Assembly: GCA_011319805.1 (NCBI GenBank)
Contig: SJRY01000255.1
Coordinates: 124,001-188,000 of the forward strand
Source of the DNA: Macrocybe gigantea
Taxonomy: Eukaryota > Basidiomycota > Agaricomycetes > Agaricales > Callistosporiaceae
Reading direction: 5' to 3'
Length of the DNA stretch: 64,000 bases
A program made the translations under genes and the position numbers. Within the stretch, counting starts at the first letter, position 1. Every line of letters starts with the position of its first letter. Positions 47,501-55,091 of this stretch are shown one piece after another. Below the pieces are notes generated by a model. The model was not told where the DNA came from. It saw only the letters and a list, made by a program, of their open reading frames with translations, and did not search any database.

Positions 47501-49379
47501 AATAGGTGCATGATGCGATTCGTTCCGATGCGTTCTTCAGATTTATACATGCATATACATCAGTTGGCAACTCATCGGTATGCGGAATGGCGTCAAAGAT
47601 ATCGCTGAATGAGTGACGGACATTGGTATCAAGCTCTTGCAAGTGCCGTTCATACGCAAGAATCTGGATGCGCTCCTTTACAAGTGCAGCTACGACGTGC
47701 TCTGGGCAGTCCGTACCGGGTGTGTGAGCTTTAGCCGTCTTCTCAATCAGTTCGGCCAACACTACCACCTTCTGCTTGGCGGCATTTCGAGCGAGCAGTA
47801 TTTTCAACCTACGTTGTTTTGGCGGAGACAGATGCGGCGCTTTCGGTTTTATGAGGGGCTTAGGATTCAGTAAATCGTATCCACAGTCTTTCGCAATAGC
47901 TGTTCGATTTTCGGTATCTAGCACAATTTTGTTACGGGACAGAAATGGCAGACCGAATAGAATGGGTGTACAGAGGTTCGATACGATGAGAGCTTTGACG
48001 GTCAACGAGTGCCAAGTTCGATCACAAGAGGAAACGGACAGAATAACGTACTCGGAGAGGCTATGGGAAACGGACGAAGAGGCGTTTTCAGGCATCACAA
48101 CGGAACAACGGAAGAGTTTATTAAGATGACGACATTGCAGTCCAAGGCGAGAAACCAGTTGTTCATCGATCAAAACGACATGGGCACCTGTGTCCAGGAT
48201 GCCTTTCACTACTAGCGGCTCATCAGTCAACGGACCGGATACAGAGCACCCCCACTTCATGTGGGAAGCGGTCAACGGGATGCTTACATTGGACAGGTCC
48301 TCCGCGTCCGAATCAGATCCGTCGCCAAGGACAGTGACCAGCTCATCGTCGGAGGAGGACAATTCAGAGATAGATGCGGTGGTAGCGGCGACAGGCAGAG
48401 CGGCAGTCTTGTTGTTCTTCGAGGAGTGGGAACCCTGCTTTTCCTTATCGCGGAGCATCTGTTTCTCCGTCAACGGTTTGTAGTTGGCAGCATCCGGGAA
48501 ATCATTTGTGCAGTTCTTGGAAAAATGACCAGCGTAGCCCTTGTGACATTTCAAACAACCGTCATGTTTCTTGAGTAGCGCGCGTTCGGCATCGGTGAGA
48601 CGGGGCAAGGGGACGAAGTTAGACTTTGATGAGGAGCCGGAAGCGTTGTGATTGCTCGACTGTCCGGAATGCGAGGTGTTACTGTTGCGCGAAGGACCAG
48701 ACAGCGCAGGACGTTTGTTAGCACGGCTGACTTCTTCCGCAGCATCGCGGGCACGTTTGAGCTCGAAAGCCCTCGCATCGGCGACATTACGTACTTCTTC
48801 AAGCCAAACGCGCAGACGTGTGTCCGCGGTTGCCTGGTTCGTGACAGGATCTACCGCAGTGGTGACCTTGGCGTCGACTCCGGTGGCGAGGCAGCGTTGG
48901 CGTAATTCATTATCGAGGAGGGAATCAAGGGTAGTGCGGAAGGCGTCGGGAGCCTCATGTGAAGAGGTACCATTCAGGATGATGTTCTCGTTAATGCGAT
49001 CGTTCGCCCATGCCCAGAAATTCATCTTTGGTGTGAGCAAGGTGGTTCGCATGGAGCGACGGATGTCATTGTCCCAGCCGGTCGGTAGATAAATGAGACG
49101 GACTTCGTTCATGAATGCGGCAAAGGTGAGACCAGCGAGGCGGTTGCGGTTGGCACCGATCCAGTTTTCGATCTGCATTTCTTCGAAGCAACCTAGAATG
49201 GCGCCCACCTGGTCAGCGGACGCGATGGACTTCTGGGCGAAGTAATTATTGCAAGCCAGTTTGAATTTCCGCAAGACGCGGGCAGTGAGTTCTCCACTAG
49301 TGATCTTGGGAGGTTTCTTGGATCCTCCGCGGATACACTCGGCCATGGAGGAAGACGAGTTCTTCGTGACGTGGGACAT
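44526..49379 (-). CDS. G1 gag-pol polyprotein with C-terminal chromodomain
   Basis: The uninterrupted frame is 1,617 codons from MSHVTKNSSSS (first Met downstream of the 5' LTR) to TAG at 44526-44528. The frame is also open upstream into the LTR, so the start could be earlier. Gag has a CCHC-like knuckle, CLKCHKGYAGHFSKNC (about 48530-48575). Protease has LDTGAHVVLID (about 48160-48200). RT has YLDDIIIWSD (about 47030-47060), and RNase H has TTDASDYQTGAIL (about 46565-46605). Integrase has the HHCC finger (about 45720-45830), DKLFVSNFW and FHPESDGASERTNK. The chromodomain is EKILDERRAGRGYRYLVRWK and GYGPEEDRW (about 44600-44740). Such chromodomains steer integration to heterochromatin marks. 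No stop or frameshift was found, unlike its neighbours, so the protein may be functional. Confidence 0.92.
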   Translation of the reverse strand: MSHVTKNSSSSMAECIRGGSKKPPKITSGELTARVLRKFKLACNNYFAQKSIASADQVGAILGCFEEMQIENWIGANRNRLAGLTFAAFMNEVRLIYLPTGWDNDIRRSMRTTLLTPKMNFWAWANDRINENIILNGTSSHEAPDAFRTTLDSLLDNELRQRCLATGVDAKVTTAVDPVTNQATADTRLRVWLEEVRNVADARAFELKRARDAAEEVSRANKRPALSGPSRNSNTSHSGQSSNHNASGSSSKSNFVPLPRLTDAERALLKKHDGCLKCHKGYAGHFSKNCTNDFPDAANYKPLTEKQMLRDKEKQGSHSSKNNKTAALPVAATTASISELSSSDDELVTVLGDGSDSDAEDLSNVSIPLTASHMKWGCSVSGPLTDEPLVVKGILDTGAHVVLIDEQLVSRLGLQCRHLNKLFRCSVVMPENASSSVSHSLSEYVILSVSSCDRTWHSLTVKALIVSNLCTPILFGLPFLSRNKIVLDTENRTAIAKDCGYDLLNPKPLIKPKAPHLSPPKQRRLKILLARNAAKQKVVVLAELIEKTAKAHTPGTDCPEHVVAALVKERIQILAYERHLQELDTNVRHSFSDIFDAIPHTDELPTDVYACINLKNASERIASCTYSCPRKYREAWKTLIQQHLDAGRIRPSSSASASPAFIIPKADMTVLPRWVNDYRQLNGNTITDSHSLPRIDDILADCGKGKIWSKIDMTNSFFQTKMRPSDILLTAVSTPFGLYEWVVMPMGLKNAPAIHQRCITAALRNLIGRCCHVYLDDIIIWSDSVEQHQADVDTVLSALRVNRLYCNAKKLKFFQTAIDFLGHHISQAGIEADRYKAQCVLDWQAPNCARDVRGFLGLVRYLSAFLPDIAKHTAVLDTLTSKDAELCWPGWQTHHQVAFDALKDAVVSRECLTTIDYSLMPEYKVFVTTDASDYQTGAILSFGKTWETVRPVAFESQTLKGAQLNYPVHEKELLAIIQALTKWRTDLLGIPFVVYTDHRTLENFHKQKDLSRRQARWMEFLSQYDCKVIYVQGKDNSGADALSRCALPTQDDSTSAEKFAQPLYHWSDEDDDEVIACIAADAAPIHAVAVLVNEEMPSTPPQDAQREQLDITADPEFLQLIKDGYTTDKWCRKIMRARPLPDGLTLENGLLYTGGQLVVPKIGNVREELYRLAHDVLGHFGFEKSYGSLRNSFYWPNMRRDLERAYVPACADCQRNKSSTSKPFGPLHPLPIPDARGDSVALDFIGPLPEDDGYNCILSITDHLGSDVRLIPTHTDLTAEKLASLFFDHWYCENGLPLDLVCDRDKLFVSNFWKALHRITGVRINMSTAFHPESDGASERTNKTVNQVLRFHVERNQKGWKAALPRVRFAIMNTINASTGFSPFQLRMGRSPRIMPPLVVSNSGSLEDIRASEVIERLEADVQEAKDNLLRAKTEQSIHANKHRSDDFPFHIGSRVLLSMLNRRRQFLKVDEKCVAKFLLRFNGPYKVTAVSRQHSMVTLDLPNSPNVFPIFHTSQVRPFIENNKELFPNRQLEEPEPVIMPDGSEEYLVEKILDERRAGRGYRYLVRWKGYGPEEDRWMAGSEIDEVEALDKWLEEHPHPTVEPKRRQRKRNSSRR

Positions 49380-49825
49380 GGTGAGACTGATATCGGCACT
49401 AGAATCGGAAGAGGTAGAGGAATCAGAAGAGGTGGATGAGTCTGCTGCAAGATGAGGGTTCTGGCTGGCGGGATGAGGGTTCTGAGTGACTATATGCACG
49501 TCTATAGGGCTGGTTTGGAGCGGCTCTTTGGTATTTCTATTGGATGTGTCCGTATGTGTGTCTCCAACGGTGACGGGAGGGACAAGAGTCGAAGATGAAG
49601 AGGATGTGGATGGGAGAGAAGGGACGACTGGCGACTGCGGTGTGACAAGTTCCGAATCAAGGCTGTTGAGCACGGTTTGTAACTGATCATTGTCCAAGTC
49701 GTGGAAGGGAAGCTGGCCTGCTTCAAAGGCATGGCGTCGAGACCTGGTGCTCAGTTTGGAAAAGGCTCGGGGAACGGGGAGGTCGAGGGGGGGCGGTGAA
49801 CGCGTGAGTCGATGTTCAAAAAAAG
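49380..49825 (-). other. G1 region between 5' LTR and first gag Met
   Basis: The gag frame stays open through this stretch without a Met. It is Ser/Pro/Thr-rich (SSTSSDSSTSSDSSADIS near the end). It may be leader or an N-terminal extension of gag. The bases just inside the LTR show no obvious primer-binding match. Confidence 0.5.
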
Positions 49826-50068
49826 TGGAAGGGAGTACACCTGATCGTACTCCAACACTCAGACCGGACGGCAAGAACAGGACGAACGCATATGATTGAG
49901 GGAGCGAGAAAGAGAGAGAATACAGGAAAACGATAAGATGGGGAAAAGAAGAGAAGAGAAGAGATCTAAGTGTCCTCGACCATATATATATCGGCCAACT
50001 GATGACATCATCCTTGGGAAAGGTCAATGTGACCGCGTTGCTGATGTAAGCCCAGCGACGGGCTTACA
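49826..50068 (-). repeat. G1 5' LTR
   Basis: The 243-bp LTR has at its outer tip a 9-bp perfect inverted repeat with a 6-base loop: TGTAAGCCC-gtcgct-GGGCTTACA (50045-50068 on the minus strand). Confidence 0.88.
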
Positions 50069-52950
50069 CGCATTTGGCGAAAAAGGTAAGCCCTAATTGC
50101 TTGCAGAATTTTAGGTACTTGATTTGCGCCAAGTTCTTTGTGAACATGTCTGCAGGATTTTCGTTCCCTGGGATGAAGACTACTGAGACTTTTTCGTCTT
50201 CAACACATTCGCATATGTAGTGATAGCGAATGTCTATATGTTTTGTTCATCTTTCTTGAACTGGATTAGATCCTATGAAAATAGAACCTTGATTGTCGCC
50301 ACAAATTGGTGTTTTGGATTCTTTAAATCCCAGTTCGGCGAACATTTGCTGAATCCAAACAACTTGGCGGCTGCAATCAGAGAGCGCCATGTATTCGGCT
50401 TCAGTGGAGGATAATGCCACTGTTTTTTGGAGTCGCGAATTCCAGCAGATTGTGGCATTGGCGAGTTTCATAAAGAAGCCCGTCATGGATCGTCGTTTGA
50501 TCAGGTCAGAAGCCCAATCAGAGTCGGTATATGCAATTAGTCCCTCATTTGAGGCACCATCAAAAGTCAATTGGTAATCAGGAGTACCAGCGAGATATCG
50601 CACAATGTACATTGCCCGATTAAGGTGTTCTTGCGAAGGATTCACAGAGAATTGTGACATTTTGATAACTGCAAAGGCTATGTCAGGCCTTGTACCGAGC
50701 ATGAGATAAAGGAGCGATCCAATAACTGCTTGGTATTGCGATCGAAGTTCTGGGTTGATCGCCGCATTATTAGCTATCGGTTGATAGCCGGCGGGTAAGG
50801 GAGTTAATGCGATCTTCGCATTCTCCATGCCGAAACGTTTAACGACCTTTCGGAGATAATCCTGTTGGTCGAGGATGATCTTTTGACCATCACGTCTGAT
50901 CTTGATGCCAAGGAATTCTTCAGCATCACCTAGATCTCGGCATTCCCAGATCTTCATGAATTCGGACTTCTTCTTGGCTGCCAGTTTGCGATCTGGGCCT
51001 AGGAAGAGTCCATCATCTACGTAGATTATGGCTACGACAAGTTTGGAGCCTTCTTTGTAGATGTAAATGCCAGCATCGGTGTATAGGCATTTAAAGCCTA
51101 GTTTTGCCATGGTTTTGTTAACTTGTTTCCACCAGGCGAGTGATGCTTGCTTAAGTCCGTAAAGCGCCTTTCTCAGTCGCAGGACTTTATTCTTTAGAGC
51201 GCCTTTAAGCTGAAAGCCTGTTGGCTGCTCCATGTATATTTCTACTTCTAAATCGCCATATAAGAAAGCAGTTTTGATGTCTAGGGCGAGAATGACCCAA
51301 TTTTCAAGAGCTGCTATTGCGAGTATTATTCGCAAGGTCTCGTATCGGACGACAGGCAAGAAAATCTCATCATAATCGATTCCCTCTTTCTGAGAGAAGC
51401 CTTTTGCGACTAAGCACGCTTTCTTTCGTCCATCACTTTTAATAGTGAAAACCCATTTGTTTTTTATAGGTTTTCTGCCTTTCGGCAAGTCCACCAGTTC
51501 AAAGACCTTGCGCTTTTCGAGTGACAACAACTCGTCGCGGCAAGCGTCTTTCCATTCCTTCTTGAGCTGCTCTGGTAAGCGCTCTATGTCGCCTATTGTT
51601 TGTGGAATTTCGCTATCGACCGGAAGTGCTTTAGAAAGCAAATAATTTGATAGCTCTACTCCCCCTTCCCGGACTATTCAGGTAAGATCGGATCTAGTGT
51701 CCATATCAGGATCAATGTCCATATTCGGTGGAGAATTGATGGGTTCGTCTTCTCGAGTCGGTCCGGGAACCGGTGCTTCTCGAGGTCGTGTGTCGTTTTT
51801 GACATTCTTTCTCCAGAACCGTTGTCGGTTCATATCTCGAAATTGTTCTGTTGGAGGGCGATCTCCATAGACATTGCCTGGCCTTTTGGGCAGACGGATA
51901 TCTCTCTGTGGTCTTTGTCTCGGAAGATTGCGTGTTGGTCGCCTAGGATCATTTAAGATATTGGCGGGTTCGCGCATGTCTCTGCGGTGACGCAATTCTT
52001 CTAAATCACCTTCGCGTGGTTCGAAGGGATTGGGACGTTCTTCAGGTTCCTGAATAGGTTCCTGGTTTCCCGGTAGAGGATTATCCGGAGCTTCTGCATC
52101 ATCATCATGCGCATCAGCTTCTCTTTCTGAAGGGGGGTCACGTGGTCTATCATGAGTCTGACCATGATCTCGTGATCGTGATTCCGAAGGTGGAGGTGGA
52201 TGAGGAGTTTCAGGATCATCGTTATTGTCGCCACCTGGGGGTGCGCCAGTCGATGGATCATAGTCATCATCATTACTTCTGAAGTCGGGTGTTTGCAGAT
52301 CTTCATGGTTGTATGTTGGGCAGCACGGAAATAGTCTTTCGTCGAAGGTGGCCTTAGTTGCTTGGAAAAGCACATTATTTGGCCGTCTCATGAAGAGATA
52401 ACCTTCACTATTCGAAATGAACCCGAGGTGAATCATTAGTTCAGATCTCGGTGACAATTTATTTTTCCGTTGATCTTCATGAATGAAGACGTAGGTGCCA
52501 CAACCTAGGACACAAAGCTTCGAAACATCAGGTATTTGGTTCGAGAATATTTCGAAAGGGGTTTTCCACTTTAAGCGGTGCGTGGGTGTACGATTGTAAA
52601 CCTGTACTGCTTGGAAAATGGTGAATTGCCACCAAGAAGGCGGCAAGCAAGCATGGAAGCGCATTGTTTGCGCCTTTTCCATTAACGTCCAATTTAGACG
52701 TTCTGCTCGACCATTTTGTTGGTGCATGTAGGGCACCGAATATTCAATCTCAATCCCTTTGGATCGCATAAATTCCTGAAGTTCTCCCGATATATACTCT
52801 CCCCCTTGATCAGAACGCCATCTTTTTACTTTAAGATTGTGTTGGGTTTCCATCCACGCTACAAATTCTTTGATGCGATCTTTCGCTTCAGTTTTGTTTC
52901 GCAGGAGGCTAACCCAGGCGTAACTGCTATAGTCATCAAGGAAAGTAATT
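50069..52950 (-). pseudogene. Copia pol fragment (integrase to RNase H), inverted relative to the Copia gag
   Basis: On the minus strand the order is integrase core (from 52950: FLDDYSSYAWVSLLRNKTEA, RWRSDQGGEYIS, QQNGRAERLN), Pro/Asp/Arg-rich linker (about 51700-52300), RT (WVFTIKSDGRKKACLVAKGF, YVDDGLFLG near 51010-51030), and RNase H (YTDSDWASDLIKRRS, LSSTEAEYMALSDCSRQ). It ends KHIDIRYHYICECV..PADMFTKNL and LKFCKQLGLTFFAKC at the G1 junction. Two in-frame TGA codons break it (51678-51680 and 50247-50249), each where Arg is expected. Protease, the gag part and the first part of integrase are missing, cut at 52950 by G2-A. It belongs either to a second Copia copy or to the same element after inversion. 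Confidence 0.88.
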
Positions 52951-53270
52951 TGTTACAGACGCCGCCCAAAGGACTATTCATTTTCTTATCTTATCTTTCC
53001 CACATCCCTTATCTCCCCCATCATGCTGCGCAGCGCGCAGCCATCGAGTCATCCCACTTCCCTAGTCATCCTGAGTCATCTCCTTCCAGTCTTACTCATC
53101 CGCAGTCCACAGCATTGCGCAGCCCATGGTCCGTGCTCGAGTACTGTAATGTATATAAGGACTCCCAGATGTACCAGTAGCGCTAGGCTTAATATTCCTT
53201 TTGCCATCATCTCAAGACCACTCTCGCACTTAGTCTGCCCGAGTCCTTCTGAGATTCGTCTAGCCTAACA
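52951..53270 (+). repeat. G2-A 5' LTR
   Basis: The LTR is 320 bp, TGTTACAG...CCTAACA. It differs from the G2-B LTR at one position (C/T near 53082) but from its own 3' LTR at five positions plus one indel. Confidence 0.9.
53152..53195 (+). promoter_or_regulatory. G2 TATA box and predicted transcription start
   Basis: TATATAA lies at 53152-53158. The 11-mer AGGCTTAATAT begins 33 bases downstream, at 53185. Because it is complementary to the primer-binding site, its first base is the best guess for the RNA 5' end. Confidence 0.6.
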
Positions 53271-53272
53271 AG

Positions 53273-53283
53273 ATATTAAGCCT
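53273..53283 (+). other. G2-A primer-binding site (self-priming type)
   Basis: ATATTAAGCCT starts two bases after the 5' LTR and is the exact reverse complement of the 11-mer at 53185-53195. This is the layout of Tf1-type elements, which prime reverse transcription with the 5' end of their own RNA. The same pair is present in G2-B. Confidence 0.65.
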
Positions 53284-54235
53284 CGTCGAGACTCGCTCAG
53301 ACTCACACACACACCACGTCACGCTTTATCAAAGACTTGATCAACATTCGACGACAAGCGGTCGCCGACCCAGCAAGCACTAGCACAAGCGACGAGAGCA
53401 CTTGGCTCAGAGAAGTAGACCAGACATTGCAGTCCACGCCATTCGCAGAGACAGTCCACGCCACCCGCAGAGACACTAGCAATCCAAACAAATGAAAGAG
53501 AGAGCGCACGCCTACACCAAGTAGCGACGACGAAGAACAGGCATTCTGAGAGAGTTTGCCTTCACCACCACAGACGAGCCCGCTGAGATCCTCAGCGAAG
53601 GAGCAGCACAACTCATTGCAGAACTCTTCCTAGAAGGAGAATACGGGATAAGCCCAGAAGAGCTGTGGTCAGACCAGAATCTTCTTGCCGAAGAAGAGGA
53701 CGAACCCATCCGCAAGAAAACGAGAGAAGAACGAACACAAGCCCGAGATTTTAGGCGACAACAGATCGAGAACTATAATCGCCGAACACAGGAGGAAGAC
53801 ATACTGATACAGAGAGGGCACGACGCACAGAGCATACGACAGAACCAACGAGAACGACACCAGAGTCAAGGACACACAGGAACGAAACCGCCGAATCCCT
53901 TCAGAGGACCAATCCGCCGAAGCACTGCATAAGGAAAGAATCGCACCACCGTGGCGAAAGTAAGCAACAGCGACTGGGACGAATACTATCGGTGGAGGGA
54001 GCGAAAAGGATTACCAAAGACAACCGGACCGACCGCCGCAGAGTGGGCCGATTTTGAACAAGCTTGTAGGATCGCAGGAGTCGACCTAGACTACTGGAAA
54101 GAACAGAGAGAGGAGCGAAGACAGAAACAGCTCCAAGAACAGCAAGCCCAAGTACAAGCACAGCAGACCCAAGAACAACAGATCCAGGAACAGGAAGACC
54201 AAGACCAAGAGAATGACGAAGAAAACCCCCAAAGG
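53284..54235 (+). other. G2-A leader with open frames but no ancestral AUG
   Basis: In the intact copy (G2-B) this region encodes a 198-codon open frame (WLREVDQTLQSTPFAETVHA, EEEDEPIRKKTREERTQARD), an in-frame TAA (53932-53934 here), then an open frame (SDWDEYYRWRERKGLPKT) that runs into gag. No ATG occurs in any frame from 53185 to 54212 apart from the one made by a C-to-T change at 53492-53494. G2-A also has a TGA (53493-53495) and a lost T near 53545. Confidence 0.7.
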
Positions 54236-55091
54236 ATGATGACAGAATACAAGGGAATCATCGCCGACCCGAAATCCTTTACAGGAGATCGAATGTCCTT
54301 CGATATTTGGTGGAGAAAGATGAAACTCTACATAACCACACATGGGACCTCACGGATACACAGAAGATTGGAGCGGTCCTGTCTAGAATGACCGACGGAC
54401 CCGGAGCCCACTGGGCATCAAAGAAGATCGACACCACTACCAACCAAAGCACATGGGCCGACTTCATAACCGAGATAGAGACACGATTCAGCAACGTCAT
54501 GTCGCCATCACAAGCAGGAAGCAAACTATTCAACATCAGACAGGGAAACCGACCCATCGACGAATTTCTGGATGAATTCGTAGACCTCGCAGGGAAAGCA
54601 GGAATGACAGGAACAGCCCCTCGTTTCCTACTCGAGAAGAGCTTAAACCGAAGGACAGCAGAAGCCGTACACTCAATCTCCACACTTCCAACAGATGGAG
54701 ATGAATATATCAAGACAGTTCGAGCAATTGGACGAAACATCGATGAACACAGAAATGTGATGAGAGGAGAATTCACAAGCAATCAGCGCAAGGCCGGAAA
54801 TCCAAGCCGAGGAGCAGGACAGGCCATGGAAGTCGACAAAGTACGAAGCAACAACTGCTTCAACTGCAATAAACCAGGACACATTCACGAAACTGCCCGG
54901 AACCACGAAAAGGAGCAGCAAATGTCACATGTTTCAACTGTGGCTTAAAGGGACACTATGCACGAAACTGCAAGAAGAAGAAGAAAGGAAAATCCCGGGT
55001 CAGAGAAGTGAAAGAAGAAGAAGGAGAGGACGAAGAAGACAAGGATGAAGAAAGCTCTGACAAAGAGGGTTTTGCCGAAGGGTCCGACTAG
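54236..55091 (+). pseudogene. G2-A gag (Retrotrans_gag, CCHC knuckles), frame-broken
   Basis: The first in-frame Met pair ([20 protein letters not shown]) begins the gag domain. A frame change near 54340, shared with G2-B, leads into [20 protein letters not shown], then [20 protein letters not shown] and [20 protein letters not shown]. The first zinc knuckle [10 protein letters not shown] is broken by a lost T at about 54885. The second, [14 protein letters not shown], is readable in the other frame. The acidic tail ends at TAG, 55089-55091. Confidence 0.82.

Larger units (their letters stand above)
44188..50068 (-). mobile_element. Gypsy chromovirus G1, full length (5.9 kb)
   Basis: The element lies in minus orientation with two LTRs of 242-243 bp, TGTAAGCC...CCCTTCCA. 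Internal order is gag-protease-RT-RNase H-integrase-chromodomain in one reading frame. A polypurine tract (minus strand GGCAGGGGAGAG, 44430-44441) touches the 3' LTR. The flanking 5-mers do not match (ctaga at 44183-44187, cgcat at 50069-50073). Confidence 0.9.

Noticed and set aside
53303..54343. Several minus-strand frames of 70-100 codons inside G2-A, mirrored on the plus strand in G2-B
   Set aside because: They are antisense shadows of gag and leader. They recur in both copies only because the sense sequence does.
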